In this document: in pieces, positions 29,646-40,755 of the stretch
How the letters are laid out: every line of letters begins with the position of its first letter
Position numbering within the stretch: position 1 is the stretch's first letter
NCBI RefSeq assembly: GCF_030813055.1
Contig: NZ_JAUSTW010000002.1
Location: forward strand, 558,001-622,000
Direction of reading: 5' to 3'
Length of the DNA: 64,000 nucleotides
Origin: Neobacillus ginsengisoli
GTDB taxonomy: Bacteria; Bacillota; Bacilli; Bacillales_B; DSM-18226
Program-made: the position numbers and the translations under genes
The notes under the pieces: model-generated
The model's input: the letters and a program-made list of their open reading frames with translations, nothing else
Told to the model about the DNA's origin: nothing
The model's database searches: none

Positions 29646-31357
29646 TTATTCTTCTTCAACTCCAAAACCGTTTCTTCATCGGGTGTGACATATACCGTTT
29701 GCTGATTCTCATAAATGACAAACCCCGGCTTCGCACCGCTGGGTTTTTTAACAAAACGTACCCTCGTAAAATCAACCGGAACAGAACTTGACTCACGGGC
29801 TTTACTATAATACGCTGCCAAAATCGCTGCTTCTTTTATCGTTTCTTCCGCTGGTTCTTTGCTGCGAATGACTACATGTGAACCTGGAATATCTTTCGTA
29901 TGCAGCCAAAATTCATCCCTTGCCGCAAGTTTATTTGTCAGATAATCATTTTGTTTATTATTTTTTCCGACGATTATATCGGTGCCATTTGATGATAAGA
30001 AATGATCAAGAACCGGTTTGATATTCTGTACCTTTTTGCTGTTCCGCTTCCTGCGGTCACGAATATAGCCGCCTTCAACCAGTTCCTCGCGAATCTCTTG
30101 AACATCTTTTGGAGATGCTGCTTGCACTTGCTGCAGTAAATTTTCAAAATAAGCGACTTCCTCATTCGCTTTTTCAATCTGTTCAATTACAATGGAAACT
30201 GCATTTTTAGCTTTTTGGTATCTTGAAAAATACTTTTGGGCATTTTCAGATGGTGTCTTTCTTGGATCAAGGGGAATCGCGATTGTTCCTCCCGATTCAT
30301 CATAGTAATTGATAACTTCAATTTCAGGCATGCCTTTTTTCGCAGCATAAAGATTCGCAGTTAATAGTTCTCCGTAACGTTGGTACTGTTCCGCTCGTTC
30401 AGCTTCTTTTAAAGTCACCTTTAGCTTATTAATTTTCTTTTCATTTTTTTCTTTTTCATTAATGATTAATCGTTCGATATCATTTCCTTGCTGCTTGACG
30501 CGGTCCCGTTCTGCCTTGCCAAAATAAAACCGGTCAAGCATTTCACTTAAGGTTGTAAATGATCTCGATTCACCCTTTAAATGAGTAAGCGGAAGCAGAT
30601 AAAATGCTTCTTTACCACTTGAAGTCATAATTGAAGGAGAAATAATGCCATCCTGAATCTTTTTGAGCATATTAATGAATGTTTTTGGTATTGTTGTGCG
30701 ATTGGCAAGGCCGCTTTGAAAAATTACTTCTTTGGCGAAAAGAGGTGAGATTCCCGCAAAATGCTCAACAAGCTGGCGATCAAGCCTACCGCTATTAAAA
30801 TCAATTTTTCGTAAAACATCCTCTTCAATTGCTTGAAAGGGATTTTGCTTGTGCTGTTCCGGCGGATAGATATATGGTTGACCTGGCAAAATTGCCCTAT
30901 GACTGTTAACAGCAAAAGAGACATGCTTGATGCTATCGAGAATAATGTTACGTGTTTTATCAACCAGGACAATATTACTGTGCCTTCCCATGATTTCAAT
31001 AATTAACTGTTTATAGCTTATATCGCCGATCTCATTTCGGCCTTTTATTTCAAGAATAATCATCCGATCAGCTTCAACTTGATATAAATCTTCTAAAATA
31101 TATCCCTCAATATGCTTCCTGAGCAGCATGCAAAACATCGGAGGTTCACTTGGATTATCGTAAGCTTCGGTTGTTAGCTGTACCCGTGCATAGCTTGGAT
31201 GAGCAGATAATAACAGCTTTTGATTAACTCCGTTTGCACGGATTGTCAAGATTATTTCATTTTTATATGGTTGATGAACTTTATTAATTCGGCCGCCCTT
31301 TAAAGAACGGGAAAGCTCATCAACCATTGCTTTAGTAAATAAACCATCAAATGACAT
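29642..31357 (-). CDS. rqcH: RqcH, ribosome quality control protein (NFACT family)
   Basis: Binds stalled 50S subunits carrying peptidyl-tRNA and recruits tRNA-Ala to add C-terminal alanine tails for degradation. The product has 571 residues. N-terminal NFACT domain ([14 protein letters not shown] to [14 protein letters not shown]) has the functional pair Asp97-Arg98 at the same numbering as in B. subtilis. A central coiled coil (about 280-430) and the C-terminal NFACT-R domain ([23 protein letters not shown]) follow. I choose the ATG giving MSFDGL, with AGAGG upstream; an ATG three codons earlier overlaps that site. It is one of only two minus-strand genes in the window. Older names are yloA and fbpA. 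Confidence 0.96.
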   Translation of the reverse strand: MSFDGLFTKAMVDELSRSLKGGRINKVHQPYKNEIILTIRANGVNQKLLLSAHPSYARVQLTTEAYDNPSEPPMFCMLLRKHIEGYILEDLYQVEADRMIILEIKGRNEIGDISYKQLIIEIMGRHSNIVLVDKTRNIILDSIKHVSFAVNSHRAILPGQPYIYPPEQHKQNPFQAIEEDVLRKIDFNSGRLDRQLVEHFAGISPLFAKEVIFQSGLANRTTIPKTFINMLKKIQDGIISPSIMTSSGKEAFYLLPLTHLKGESRSFTTLSEMLDRFYFGKAERDRVKQQGNDIERLIINEKEKNEKKINKLKVTLKEAERAEQYQRYGELLTANLYAAKKGMPEIEVINYYDESGGTIAIPLDPRKTPSENAQKYFSRYQKAKNAVSIVIEQIEKANEEVAYFENLLQQVQAASPKDVQEIREELVEGGYIRDRRKRNSKKVQNIKPVLDHFLSSNGTDIIVGKNNKQNDYLTNKLAARDEFWLHTKDIPGSHVVIRSKEPAEETIKEAAILAAYYSKARESSSVPVDFTRVRFVKKPSGAKPGFVIYENQQTVYVTPDEETVLELKKNN

Positions 31358-31520
31358 CGAAAACATCCTCTTCTATTTTCATATAGTTCAATTATAGCTT
31401 ACATTTTTTATTTACGCCTCATTCTGAAGTTTCACTACAGATAGCATTTTTTTGGACAGGTCTGAATAAGCTTTCTTTAGAGAATGTCTCTTATTATTAA
31501 AGGGGAAGTGAGATGGTCGG

Positions 31521-34199
31521 ATGAAGTTCCATGAAATGGAGATAAAACAAGTAGAAAAGGCCTTAGAAACCGACTTTTCGACTGGATTATTATCGGAAGA
31601 AGTAAAAAAGCGGATCAGCAAATATGGACTTAATGAACTGGACGAAGGAGAAAAGCAATCTGCTTTACTCTTATTTTTTAGTCAATTTAAAGACTTTATG
31701 GTCTTGATCCTGCTGGCAGCTACATTAATTTCCGGATTGCTTGGAGAATATATTGATGCCATTGCGATTATTGCAATCGTCATTATAAATGGGTTTCTGG
31801 GTTTTTTTCAAGAACGAAAAGCAGAAAAATCACTTTCTGCCTTAAAGGAATTATCCGCACCGCAGGTATCTGTGTTAAGGGAAGGTCAATGGGTAAAGGT
31901 ACCTTCAAAAGATATTGTCATAGGAGATATTTTGAAATTTACCAGTGGGGATCGTATCGGGGCAGATGTTCGTGTAATCGAGTCAAGGAGTTTAGAAATT
32001 GAGGAGTCTGCTCTTACCGGAGAATCAGTTCCTGTATCGAAGCATATTGATCCCTTAACAACAGTGAATCCGGGAATTGGTGATATGGAAAATATCGCTT
32101 TTATGGGTACGATGATTACCAGAGGAAGCGGAATAGGGGTTGTCGTTGCAACTGGAATGAAAACCGCAATGGGCCAAATTGCAGATTTACTCCAAAATGC
32201 TGAGAGCGGGGAAACGCCGCTGCAGCGCCGTTTGGAACAACTTGGAAAAATATTAATTTCTGTAGCATTGCTGTTAACTGTCCTTGTTGTCGCAATCGGC
32301 GTTTTACAAGGACATGCATTATATGAAATGTTTTTAGCAGGCGTTTCACTGGCTGTAGCAGCAATACCTGAGGGATTGCCGGCGATTGTCACGGTTGCAT
32401 TGTCTCTTGGTGTTCAAAAAATGATTAAAAAAAATGCGATTGTCCGTAAAATACAAGCGGTGGAAACACTTGGTTGTGCATCTGTTATTTGTTCAGACAA
32501 AACCGGTACGATGACACAGAACAAAATGACCGTTACCCATTTATGGAGCGGTGGACATACCTGGACCGTCGATGGAGTCGGCTATAAACCACAAGGGAAT
32601 TTTTATCGAAATGAAAGACCACTTCATCCGAAAGATGAAAAAGCCTTACAGCAAATGCTTATTTTCGGTATGTTGTGTAATCATTCTGAATTAGTCATGA
32701 AAGAGGAAGAAATTATTTTAGATGGGGATCCAACGGAAGGAGCGCTTCTCGTCAGTGCCATGAAAGCGGGATTTGAACGGCCTACCCTGCTGAATGAGTT
32801 TACTATTATCAATGAATTCCCATTTGATTCAGCAAGAAAGATGATGAGCATGCACGTAAAAGATAAACAAGGCAGACATTTCATTGTTACAAAAGGAGCT
32901 CCGGACGTTATTCTCGGAATCAGTGAATCTATCCTTTGGGAAGAAAAAACACAATACTTAGGAAAAGAAATGAAAATCAGGGTCCAGGAAGCGATTAATG
33001 GTCTTGCCTCAAAAGCGCTTAGAACAATCGCAATCGCCTATAAACCTGTTCCGGCCAATACGGTTATTTTAAGTGAACAAGAAGCCGAGAAAAAATTAAC
33101 CTTTATAGGTGTCCAAGGAATGATTGATCCTCCGAGACCTGAAGTGAAAGAAGCTGTAAAGGAATGCAAGGCTGCAGGAATTAAAACAGTCATGATTACC
33201 GGTGATCATGTAATAACGGCAAAAGCGATTGCGGCTCAGCTTGGGATTTTATCAAACAAAAGTAAAGTGCTTGATGGAAAAGCATTATCCAATATGTCGG
33301 TTGAAGAGCTGGAAGTAGTGGTTGACGAGGTTTCAGTTTTTGCCAGGGTATCTCCTGAACATAAGCTGAAAATTGTAAAAGCATTACAAAATAGAGGACA
33401 TGTTGTGGCGATGACCGGCGACGGCGTGAACGATGCACCGGCAATCAAAGCGGCAGACATCGGGGTAGCAATGGGGATTACGGGGACAGATGTGGCAAAA
33501 GAAGCATCGGCTCTCGTTTTGTTAGATGATAATTTTGCTACTATAAAAGCAGCAATCATTGAGGGACGAAATATTTATGAGAATATTCGTAAATTCGTCC
33601 GTTACTTGCTTGCCTCTAACGTCGGTGAAATTTTGGTTATGTTGTTTGCGATGATATGTGGTCTGCCGTTACCACTGATCCCGATTCAAATTCTTTGGGT
33701 GAATTTAGTAACGGACGGTCTGCCTGCGATGGCACTTGGACTTGACCGGCCGGAAGAAAATGTGATGAAACGGAATCCGCGCAGCCCGAATGAAGGTGTT
33801 TTTTCCCGTGGATTAGGCTGGAAGGTGGTTTCGAGAGGGTTCCTGATTGGAATAGTTACATTGTTTTCATTTATCATTGTTTATCATAATGATACAAGTC
33901 GGCTCCAATATGCTCAAACCATTGCTTTTGCAACGCTTGTAATGGCACAGCTAATCCATGTTTTTGACTGCCGCAGTGAAAAATCGGTATTATCGCGAAA
34001 TCCTTTCGGAAATCCATACCTTGTTTGGTCTGTAATTTCTTCATTAGCATTAATGCTCGTGGTTATTTACTATCCACCGTTACAGCCTATTTTCCACACA
34101 CTTGCGATCCGTGGTCAGGACTGGCTGTTGATTCTGGGATTATCGTCGATTCCAACTTTTTTACTAGCCGGTTCATTTTTGTTAAGAAAAACAAAATAA
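31521..34199 (+). CDS. yloB: P-type calcium-transporting ATPase
   Basis: Ca2+-exporting type IIA P-type ATPase, 892 residues. The phosphorylated Asp326 lies in CSDKTGTMTQ; TGES in SALTGESVPV, the PEGLPAIV helix, KGAPDV and TGDGVNDAPAIK are intact. Ten membrane segments are expected from the hydrophobic pattern. In B. subtilis the orthologue moves calcium during sporulation and germination. AGGGGAAGTGAG fits better to an ATG at 31513, which opens a three-codon frame (Met-Val-Gly) whose TGA overlaps this ATG; translation may reach the gene by that route. It is divergent from rqcH, with 154 bases between them. Confidence 0.96.
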   Translation: MKFHEMEIKQVEKALETDFSTGLLSEEVKKRISKYGLNELDEGEKQSALLLFFSQFKDFMVLILLAATLISGLLGEYIDAIAIIAIVIINGFLGFFQERKAEKSLSALKELSAPQVSVLREGQWVKVPSKDIVIGDILKFTSGDRIGADVRVIESRSLEIEESALTGESVPVSKHIDPLTTVNPGIGDMENIAFMGTMITRGSGIGVVVATGMKTAMGQIADLLQNAESGETPLQRRLEQLGKILISVALLLTVLVVAIGVLQGHALYEMFLAGVSLAVAAIPEGLPAIVTVALSLGVQKMIKKNAIVRKIQAVETLGCASVICSDKTGTMTQNKMTVTHLWSGGHTWTVDGVGYKPQGNFYRNERPLHPKDEKALQQMLIFGMLCNHSELVMKEEEIILDGDPTEGALLVSAMKAGFERPTLLNEFTIINEFPFDSARKMMSMHVKDKQGRHFIVTKGAPDVILGISESILWEEKTQYLGKEMKIRVQEAINGLASKALRTIAIAYKPVPANTVILSEQEAEKKLTFIGVQGMIDPPRPEVKEAVKECKAAGIKTVMITGDHVITAKAIAAQLGILSNKSKVLDGKALSNMSVEELEVVVDEVSVFARVSPEHKLKIVKALQNRGHVVAMTGDGVNDAPAIKAADIGVAMGITGTDVAKEASALVLLDDNFATIKAAIIEGRNIYENIRKFVRYLLASNVGEILVMLFAMICGLPLPLIPIQILWVNLVTDGLPAMALGLDRPEENVMKRNPRSPNEGVFSRGLGWKVVSRGFLIGIVTLFSFIIVYHNDTSRLQYAQTIAFATLVMAQLIHVFDCRSEKSVLSRNPFGNPYLVWSVISSLALMLVVIYYPPLQPIFHTLAIRGQDWLLILGLSSIPTFLLAGSFLLRKTK

Positions 34200-34206
34200 A
34201 TTGTGT

Positions 34207-34250
34207 TATAATCCAAAAGGTAGTAGAGTGAACAATTCTATTACCTTTTG
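34207..34250 (+). promoter_or_regulatory. Extended -10 and long hairpin between yloB and yloC
   Basis: TGTTATAAT (34204-34212) is an extended -10 element. It is followed at once by a 13-base inverted repeat, AAAAGGTAGTAGA (34215-34227) and TCTATTACCTTTT (34237-34249), with a nine-base loop. The hairpin could end yloB transcription, although the following sequence is not a clean U-run, or it could be the structured 5' end of a yloC transcript. Confidence 0.5.
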
Positions 34251-34295
34251 TGTTTATTTAAAAAAGACCGTTTTTGTGGATTGGAAGTGCAAATG

Positions 34296-35171
34296 ATGGT
34301 TATTAGTATGACGGGCTTTGGCAGAAGCAGGGTGGAATCTGATTCTTTTTCAGTAAATGTTGAAGTAAAAACGGTTAACCATCGTTTTTGTGAAATCAAT
34401 ATTCGCATGCCGAGGCAGTTGTTAAAAATCGAGGATAAAATAAAGAAAAAATTAAATCAGCAAATCCGCCGTGGCAGAGTAGAAGTATATGTGAGTATTG
34501 AAGGGGAAGGCGCTGTTACCCGTAAAGTCCATGTTGACTGGAAGTTGATTGAAGAATACTACCAATTCATTAAACAGGCACACGAGAAGTATGAGCTTGA
34601 AGGAAAAGTATCGCTTCAAGACCTGCTCAATCGCAGTGAGCTTTTACATATTGAAGAAAGTGAAGTAGGGAATGAAACGCTTGAAAATTTAGTCCTTACC
34701 GCAACGGAACAAGCTGTGAATTTGTTAAAACAAATGCGAATTGCAGAAGGGGAAGAACTCAAAAAGGATTTGCTCGCCTCTTTATCCCAAATAGAAACAA
34801 ATGTAACTGAGCTTCAAAATTACGCGCCGCTTGTAGTTCAACTATATAAAGAACGTATAACGAAAAGAATGCAAGAATTTGTGAATGGGATGATTGACGA
34901 ATCGAGAATTTTAACTGAAGTAGCTGTATTTGCCGATAAGGCAGATATAAATGAAGAAATTACGAGACTAAGAAGTCATATTCAGCAATTCATCCAAACT
35001 CTTAATGAAAATGAGCCCATTGGAAGAAAACTTGATTTCCTTGTACAGGAGATGAACAGGGAGGCAAACACAATTGGCTCAAAAGCGAATGATTCCAATA
35101 TTGCGAAAAAAGTAGTGGAAATAAAAAGTTTGCTTGAGAAACTGAAAGAACAGGTTCAAAATATTGAATAG
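34296..35171 (+). CDS. yloC: YloC, YicC-family endoribonuclease
   Basis: Member of the YicC-like family, which has been described as a group of RNases. 291 residues. The N-terminal YicC domain starts SMTGFGRS and has VNVEVKTVNHRFCEINIRMP; the C-terminal DUF1732 part has FADKADINEEITRLRSHI and IGRKLDFLVQEMNREANTIGSKAND. ATG 34296 gives the usual start, with TTGGAAG as a weak ribosome binding site; ATG 34293 is equally possible. It leads the yloC-remA-gmk-rpoZ group found throughout bacilli. Confidence 0.93.
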   Translation: MVISMTGFGRSRVESDSFSVNVEVKTVNHRFCEINIRMPRQLLKIEDKIKKKLNQQIRRGRVEVYVSIEGEGAVTRKVHVDWKLIEEYYQFIKQAHEKYELEGKVSLQDLLNRSELLHIEESEVGNETLENLVLTATEQAVNLLKQMRIAEGEELKKDLLASLSQIETNVTELQNYAPLVVQLYKERITKRMQEFVNGMIDESRILTEVAVFADKADINEEITRLRSHIQQFIQTLNENEPIGRKLDFLVQEMNREANTIGSKANDSNIAKKVVEIKSLLEKLKEQVQNIE

Positions 35172-35189
35172 GACTTGTTTAGAAATGGT

Positions 35190-35202
35190 TTGACACGGTC
35201 AA
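35190..35202. promoter_or_regulatory. Perfect inverted repeat upstream of remA
   Basis: TTGAC-ACG-GTCAA is a five-base perfect palindrome with a three-base centre, 28 bases before the remA start. It contains a TTGACA hexamer, but no -10 box lies at a usable distance (TATATT is only nine bases away). It may be an operator or chance. Confidence 0.3.
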
Positions 35203-35230
35203 AATATATTATTGATGATTGGATGATAAC

Positions 35231-36120
<890 letters not shown>

Positions 36121-36121
36121 T

Positions 36122-36340
36122 ATGTTATATCCTTCTATTGATTCCTTGCTTGAAAAAATTGATTCAAAATACTCACTTGTTTCAGTTGCTGCAAAACGTG
36201 CACGTGCCATGCAGCATGCAAGGGACGAAAGATTGCCCAAATATGTTTCCTATAAGTTTGTCGGTAAAGCTTTAGAGGAAATTTACAGCGGTGAACTTAC
36301 GTATCGGATCTCAAAAAAAGCGGAAGCCAGTGCTGAGTAA
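36122..36340 (+). CDS. rpoZ: RNA polymerase omega subunit
   Basis: Small RNA polymerase subunit that helps beta-prime folding and assembly. 72 residues: [29 protein letters not shown] and [15 protein letters not shown] are the family landmarks. GGAGGT lies inside the end of gmk, eight bases from ATG 36122. It is five residues longer at the C-terminus than in B. subtilis. A terminator follows. Confidence 0.95.
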   Translation: MLYPSIDSLLEKIDSKYSLVSVAAKRARAMQHARDERLPKYVSYKFVGKALEEIYSGELTYRISKKAEASAE

Positions 36341-36372
36341 CCAAAAACTTAATTTGTACGTAAAAACGCAAG

Positions 36373-36418
36373 AAAGGTCTGACAACAAAGGGAAATTCCT
36401 TATCTGTCAGCCTTTTTT
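36373..36418 (+). terminator. Terminator after rpoZ
   Basis: AAAGGTCTGACA pairs with TGTCAGCCTTT with one mismatch and a further small stem inside the loop, followed by TTTTTT. Confidence 0.8.
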
Positions 36419-36539
36419 ATTTGTTAGTAAACAAACGTTGATTTTTGTCGAATGATTGATATGAAAAAGGTGAAAATTTGCTGTTTTTCTATCATAATGG
36501 AGAAAAGAGAGTGTGTTAAATAGACTTGGGGGTTCAATG

Positions 36540-37760
36540 ATGCTAAATGATAAAAAAATTTTATTATGTGTCACAGGAGGAATAGCTGTTTATAAAGCTG
36601 CAGCTTTGACGAGCAAGCTTGTACAAGCAGGTGCCCGGGTAAAAGTTATATTAAGTGATTCTGCCGCAAAATTTGTTACCCCATTAACCTTTCAAGCATT
36701 ATCCCGCAATGAAGTATACCGTGACACCTTTGATGAAAAAAATCCTCAGGTAATTGCCCATATTGATCTTGCTGATTGGGCTGATCTGATTTTGGTTGCA
36801 CCTGCGACAGCAAATACAATTGCAAAGCTTGCTAACGGAATCGCAGATAATATGATTACTACTACGTTATTGGCGACAACAGCACCGGTGTGGATTGCTC
36901 CGGCAATGAATGTCCATATGTACGACCATCCTGCTGTGAAAAAGAATCTTACCGTTTTAGCCGATTTTGGATACAAATTTATCGAACCCGGTGAAGGTTA
37001 TCTTGCATGTGGATATATTGGTAAGGGGCGCTTAGAGGAACCAGAAAAAATCGTGGAATCAGTTCTAAATTATTTTCAAAATGATGTCGAATTGCTTAAA
37101 GGGAAAACAGTTGTAATTACCGCAGGCCCTACAAGGGAAAAAATTGACCCGGTCCGCTATATATCTAATCATTCAACAGGCAAAATGGGCTATTCATTGG
37201 CTGAAGAAGCGAAAAAATCGGGGGCGCATGTGGTATTAATCTCCGGTCCCGTTCAATTACCGCCTCCTCAAGGAATGGAAGTGGTGAAAGTAGAAAGTGC
37301 CGAAGAGATGTATAACGCTGTAATGAACCATTTTGGCGACGCGGATGTGGTGATTAAAACGGCAGCTGTTGCAGATTACCGTCCAAAAATTGCTTATGAC
37401 CATAAGGTGAAGAAAAAGCCGGGCGATACATTCATTGAACTGGAACGGACCAAAGATATTTTGCTGGAGCTTGGGAAGCAGAAGAAGAAGCAAGTGCTTG
37501 TTGGATTTGCCGCTGAAACGGATAATGTGGAAGAATATGCCCAAAAAAAATTGTACACAAAAAATGCCGATATGATTGTTGCAAACAATGTAAAAGCTGA
37601 GGGAGCGGGATTTGGGACAGATACAAACATTGTGACCCTCTTTAAACGGCAAGGTGAAATTAAAGAATTACCTCTTATGTCAAAACGGGCGGTAGCGGAA
37701 AAAATTATTGAAGAAATTGCTTTTCTCTTGAAGGATTTGGATGAGAATGAAAATTGCTAG
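36540..37760 (+). CDS. coaBC: CoaBC: phosphopantothenoylcysteine synthetase/decarboxylase
   Basis: Bifunctional coenzyme A enzyme, 406 residues. The N-terminal flavoprotein decarboxylase domain (LLCVTGGIAVYKAA, with the catalytic His in ADWADL-preceding HIDLAD, PAMNVHMYDHP and the Cys of LACGYIGKGR) is followed by the C-terminal synthetase domain from about residue 190 (VVITAGPTREKIDPVRYISNHSTGKMG, KTAAVADY). ATG 36540 is the family start; ATG 36537 is adjacent. The site is CTTGGGGG. It overlaps priA by 20 bases. Confidence 0.96.
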   Translation: MLNDKKILLCVTGGIAVYKAAALTSKLVQAGARVKVILSDSAAKFVTPLTFQALSRNEVYRDTFDEKNPQVIAHIDLADWADLILVAPATANTIAKLANGIADNMITTTLLATTAPVWIAPAMNVHMYDHPAVKKNLTVLADFGYKFIEPGEGYLACGYIGKGRLEEPEKIVESVLNYFQNDVELLKGKTVVITAGPTREKIDPVRYISNHSTGKMGYSLAEEAKKSGAHVVLISGPVQLPPPQGMEVVKVESAEEMYNAVMNHFGDADVVIKTAAVADYRPKIAYDHKVKKKPGDTFIELERTKDILLELGKQKKKQVLVGFAAETDNVEEYAQKKLYTKNADMIVANNVKAEGAGFGTDTNIVTLFKRQGEIKELPLMSKRAVAEKIIEEIAFLLKDLDENENC

Positions 37761-40158
37761 TGTGATTGTTGATGTTCCAACAAAACAAACAGATAAGACC
37801 TTTGATTATCTGATTCCGGATCAATGGATTGACACCATACAGCCCGGGATGCGAGTGGTAGTCCCTTTTGGTCCGAGAAAAATTCAGGGCTTCGTTACCG
37901 GGATCAAAATCCATTCTGAATTTCAGAAGTTAAGAGAAATAGTGGAGCCAATGGACCTTGAGCCTGTCCTTAATCATGAATTATTAGAGCTTGGAAACTG
38001 GCTGACTGAAAAAACGCTCTGTTTTAAAATTTTTGCCTTTCAGGTAATGCTGCCGGCGGCACTAAAAGCGAAATACGAAAAGAGTGTTGAGCTTGCAAAC
38101 GGTGTGAAAACGAGTGACCTCCCCGGGCAACTTCAGACTTTTTTTAAAAGCAATAGTAAAATTAATTGGGAAGAGGCATTAAAAAGCGGAATTGTTCCAT
38201 TGTTACAACGGGAAGCTTCTAAGGGGCATCTTGAAGTACTGTATGAAGTGAAGGAAAAAATGAAGAAAAAGCAGTTAAAATTTGTAAGCCCGCTACTTTC
38301 AATAACAGAATTACAAGATGAATTAGACCGTTTGCCTGCAAGAGCTGAGAAGCAAAAGGAGGTCTTAAACTTTTTTGTTCAAAATTATAAACCGGTTGAA
38401 TTAAGGCAATTGTTAGTGGATTTAAGTATCTCCTCTGCAACCGTAAAAGCCCTTGTTGAAAAGAATTTTCTTATTGAACAGGATAGGGAAGTTTATCGGG
38501 ACCCTTATGAAAATCGAACCTTTGAACGGACAAGCCCATTGCCATTGACGGATTCACAACAAAAAGCAATCCAACCGATTCTTAATTCGATTGAACAAAA
38601 ACAACATGAAGTGTTTTTACTTTATGGTGTAACAGGAAGCGGGAAAACTGAGGTCTATTTGCAATCTATCCGGGAAGTTATTGAAAAAGGTCAGGAAGCG
38701 ATTGTCCTTGTTCCGGAAATTGCGTTAACCCCGCAAATGGTAAATCGGTTTAAAGGCAGATTCGGGGACCTCGTTGCCGTTTTGCACAGTGGTTTGTCCT
38801 CCGGTGAAAAATATGATGAGTGGCGAAAAATTCAGCGCAAGGAAGTTAAAGTGGTTGTGGGTGCCAGGTCAGCGATTTTTGCACCATTTGAAAACCTAGG
38901 AATTATTATTATCGATGAAGAGCATGAAACGAGCTATAAACAGGAAGAAATGCCGCGCTATCATGCAAGAGATGTGGCCATTGAAAGGGCGAAAACGTAT
39001 AATTGTCCAGTTGTGCTGGGAAGTGCGACACCTTCGTTGGAGTCTTTTGCCAGAGCGCAAAAGAAAGTTTATCAACTCCTATCCCTTCCAAGCCGAATGA
39101 ATAATCAGTCGCTTCCATCAGTAGAAATTATTGACATGCGTGAAGAGCTTCGTTCCGGGAATCGGTCAATGTTTTCAAGTAAGCTTTTTGACATGCTGAA
39201 GGAACGAATTGAGCGTAAAGAACAATCTGTCTTATTTTTAAATAAACGGGGCCACTCTTCCTTTGTTATGTGCAGGGACTGCGGGTATGTCGTAAATTGT
39301 CCGAATTGCGATATTTCCTTAACCTTCCATAGTAAAGCTGGACAAATGAAATGTCATTACTGCGGTTATGAAAGCTTTGTGCCAAAGCATTGCCCGGAGT
39401 GTTCCAGTGAATATATCCGCTATTTCGGTACAGGGACTCAAAAGGTTGAAGAGGAGCTTGGAAAGATACTTCCTGAGGCAAGGGTCATACGGATGGATGT
39501 GGATACAACAGGACGAAAAGGCGCACACGAAAGACTTTTAAAGGATTTTCAGGATGGAAAGGCCGATATTCTTTTAGGTACCCAAATGATTGCAAAAGGA
39601 CTTGATTTTCCGAATATCACGCTTGTTGGCGTCCTTTCAGCGGACACGATGCTGCATTTACCGGATTTTCGCTCATCGGAAAAAACCTTTCAGCTATTAA
39701 CACAAGTTAGCGGGAGAGCAGGACGGCACGAATTACCCGGAGAGGTTATTATCCAAACCTATACACCTGAGCATTACAGCGTCGAACTTGCAGGTACTCA
39801 GGATTATGATCTCTTCTACTCAAAAGAAATGATGGTCCGTAAATCGCATCATTATCCGCCATTCTACTACTTATCACTCATTACAGTAAGCCATGAACAG
39901 CTAATGGCAGCCGTTGCGACGACTGAAAAAATCACTGCTTATATACGCTCGAGGGTTTCTGATGAAACAGTTGTCCTTGGACCGGCAGCCTCGCCAATCC
40001 CACGGATAAATAATAGATATCGCTATCAATGTTTGATAAAATACAAGCGGGAACCGGACCTGCCAATGACATTAAAAACAATACTTGACCAATATCAGAA
40101 GGATACTGCAAGTGGATTGCAAGTTTCCATTGATATAAACCCATTTATTTTAATGTAA
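37741..40158 (+). CDS. priA: PriA, primosomal replication restart helicase
   Basis: Reloads the replication machinery at collapsed forks. 805 residues, as in B. subtilis. An N-terminal DNA-binding domain (IQPGMRVVVPFGPRKIQGFV) is followed by the helicase core: Walker A GVTGSGKT at 296-303, IIIDEEHE, and LLGTQMIAKGLDFPN. Zinc-binding Cys pairs occur in CRDCGYVVNCPNCD and CHYCG to CPEC. It overlaps the end of coaBC. AAGGA five bases upstream supports ATG 37741 over ATG 37747. A 111-base gap without a clear terminator separates it from def. Confidence 0.97.
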   Translation: MRMKIASVIVDVPTKQTDKTFDYLIPDQWIDTIQPGMRVVVPFGPRKIQGFVTGIKIHSEFQKLREIVEPMDLEPVLNHELLELGNWLTEKTLCFKIFAFQVMLPAALKAKYEKSVELANGVKTSDLPGQLQTFFKSNSKINWEEALKSGIVPLLQREASKGHLEVLYEVKEKMKKKQLKFVSPLLSITELQDELDRLPARAEKQKEVLNFFVQNYKPVELRQLLVDLSISSATVKALVEKNFLIEQDREVYRDPYENRTFERTSPLPLTDSQQKAIQPILNSIEQKQHEVFLLYGVTGSGKTEVYLQSIREVIEKGQEAIVLVPEIALTPQMVNRFKGRFGDLVAVLHSGLSSGEKYDEWRKIQRKEVKVVVGARSAIFAPFENLGIIIIDEEHETSYKQEEMPRYHARDVAIERAKTYNCPVVLGSATPSLESFARAQKKVYQLLSLPSRMNNQSLPSVEIIDMREELRSGNRSMFSSKLFDMLKERIERKEQSVLFLNKRGHSSFVMCRDCGYVVNCPNCDISLTFHSKAGQMKCHYCGYESFVPKHCPECSSEYIRYFGTGTQKVEEELGKILPEARVIRMDVDTTGRKGAHERLLKDFQDGKADILLGTQMIAKGLDFPNITLVGVLSADTMLHLPDFRSSEKTFQLLTQVSGRAGRHELPGEVIIQTYTPEHYSVELAGTQDYDLFYSKEMMVRKSHHYPPFYYLSLITVSHEQLMAAVATTEKITAYIRSRVSDETVVLGPAASPIPRINNRYRYQCLIKYKREPDLPMTLKTILDQYQKDTASGLQVSIDINPFILM

Positions 40159-40269
40159 AGTGCCCAATAAACCAAGCCTTTTAAAGGTTAGACTAAAGTT
40201 TTTTGGGTGAAAATGAATAATAATTGTACAATGCTACTCATGGAAGAACGGAATAATGGAGGAAGAAAT

Positions 40270-40755
40270 TTGGCGATACGTAAAATTGTAAATTATCCTG
40301 CTGAGATACTTGAGCAGCCATGCAGAACCGTGATGAAGTTTGATCGGAAGCTTGGTAAATTGCTTGATGATATGTACGAAACAATGATTGAATTTGATGG
40401 GGTCGGACTCGCTGCACCTCAAATTGGAATTGATGAGAGAATCGCGATTGTCGATATTGATGATGATTCAGGGACAATTGAAATGATCAATCCGCAGATT
40501 TTAGAAACATCAGGCGAACAAACAGGTCCGGAAGGTTGTTTAAGTTTTCCCGGACTCTATGGTGAAGTGACAAGACCTTATTTTGTGAAAATTGAAGCCT
40601 TTAATCGAAAAGGGAGAAGATACACGCTAAAAGCAGAAGATTTCCTTGCCAGGGCGATTCAACATGAAATGGACCATCTGGATGGAATTTTATTTACATC
40701 CAAGGTGACGAGATACCTCGAACAGGATGAGTTAAAAGGAGTAGAAAGTGAATGA
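40270..40755 (+). CDS. def: Peptide deformylase
   Basis: Removes the formyl group from nascent proteins; metal-dependent. 161 residues. The three motifs are [17 protein letters not shown] and HEMDHLDG. Start is TTG 40270 ([13 protein letters not shown]), seven bases from GGAGG; longer in-frame ATGs upstream (from 40207) would add a non-homologous tail and lack a good site. Its stop overlaps fmt by ATGA, so removal and addition of the formyl group are co-expressed. Confidence 0.96.
   Translation: MAIRKIVNYPAEILEQPCRTVMKFDRKLGKLLDDMYETMIEFDGVGLAAPQIGIDERIAIVDIDDDSGTIEMINPQILETSGEQTGPEGCLSFPGLYGEVTRPYFVKIEAFNRKGRRYTLKAEDFLARAIQHEMDHLDGILFTSKVTRYLEQDELKGVESE

Noticed and set aside
36478..36498. 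coaBC promoter (TTGCTG and CATAAT)
   Set aside because: The spacing of nine bases is not usable and no better pair was found.
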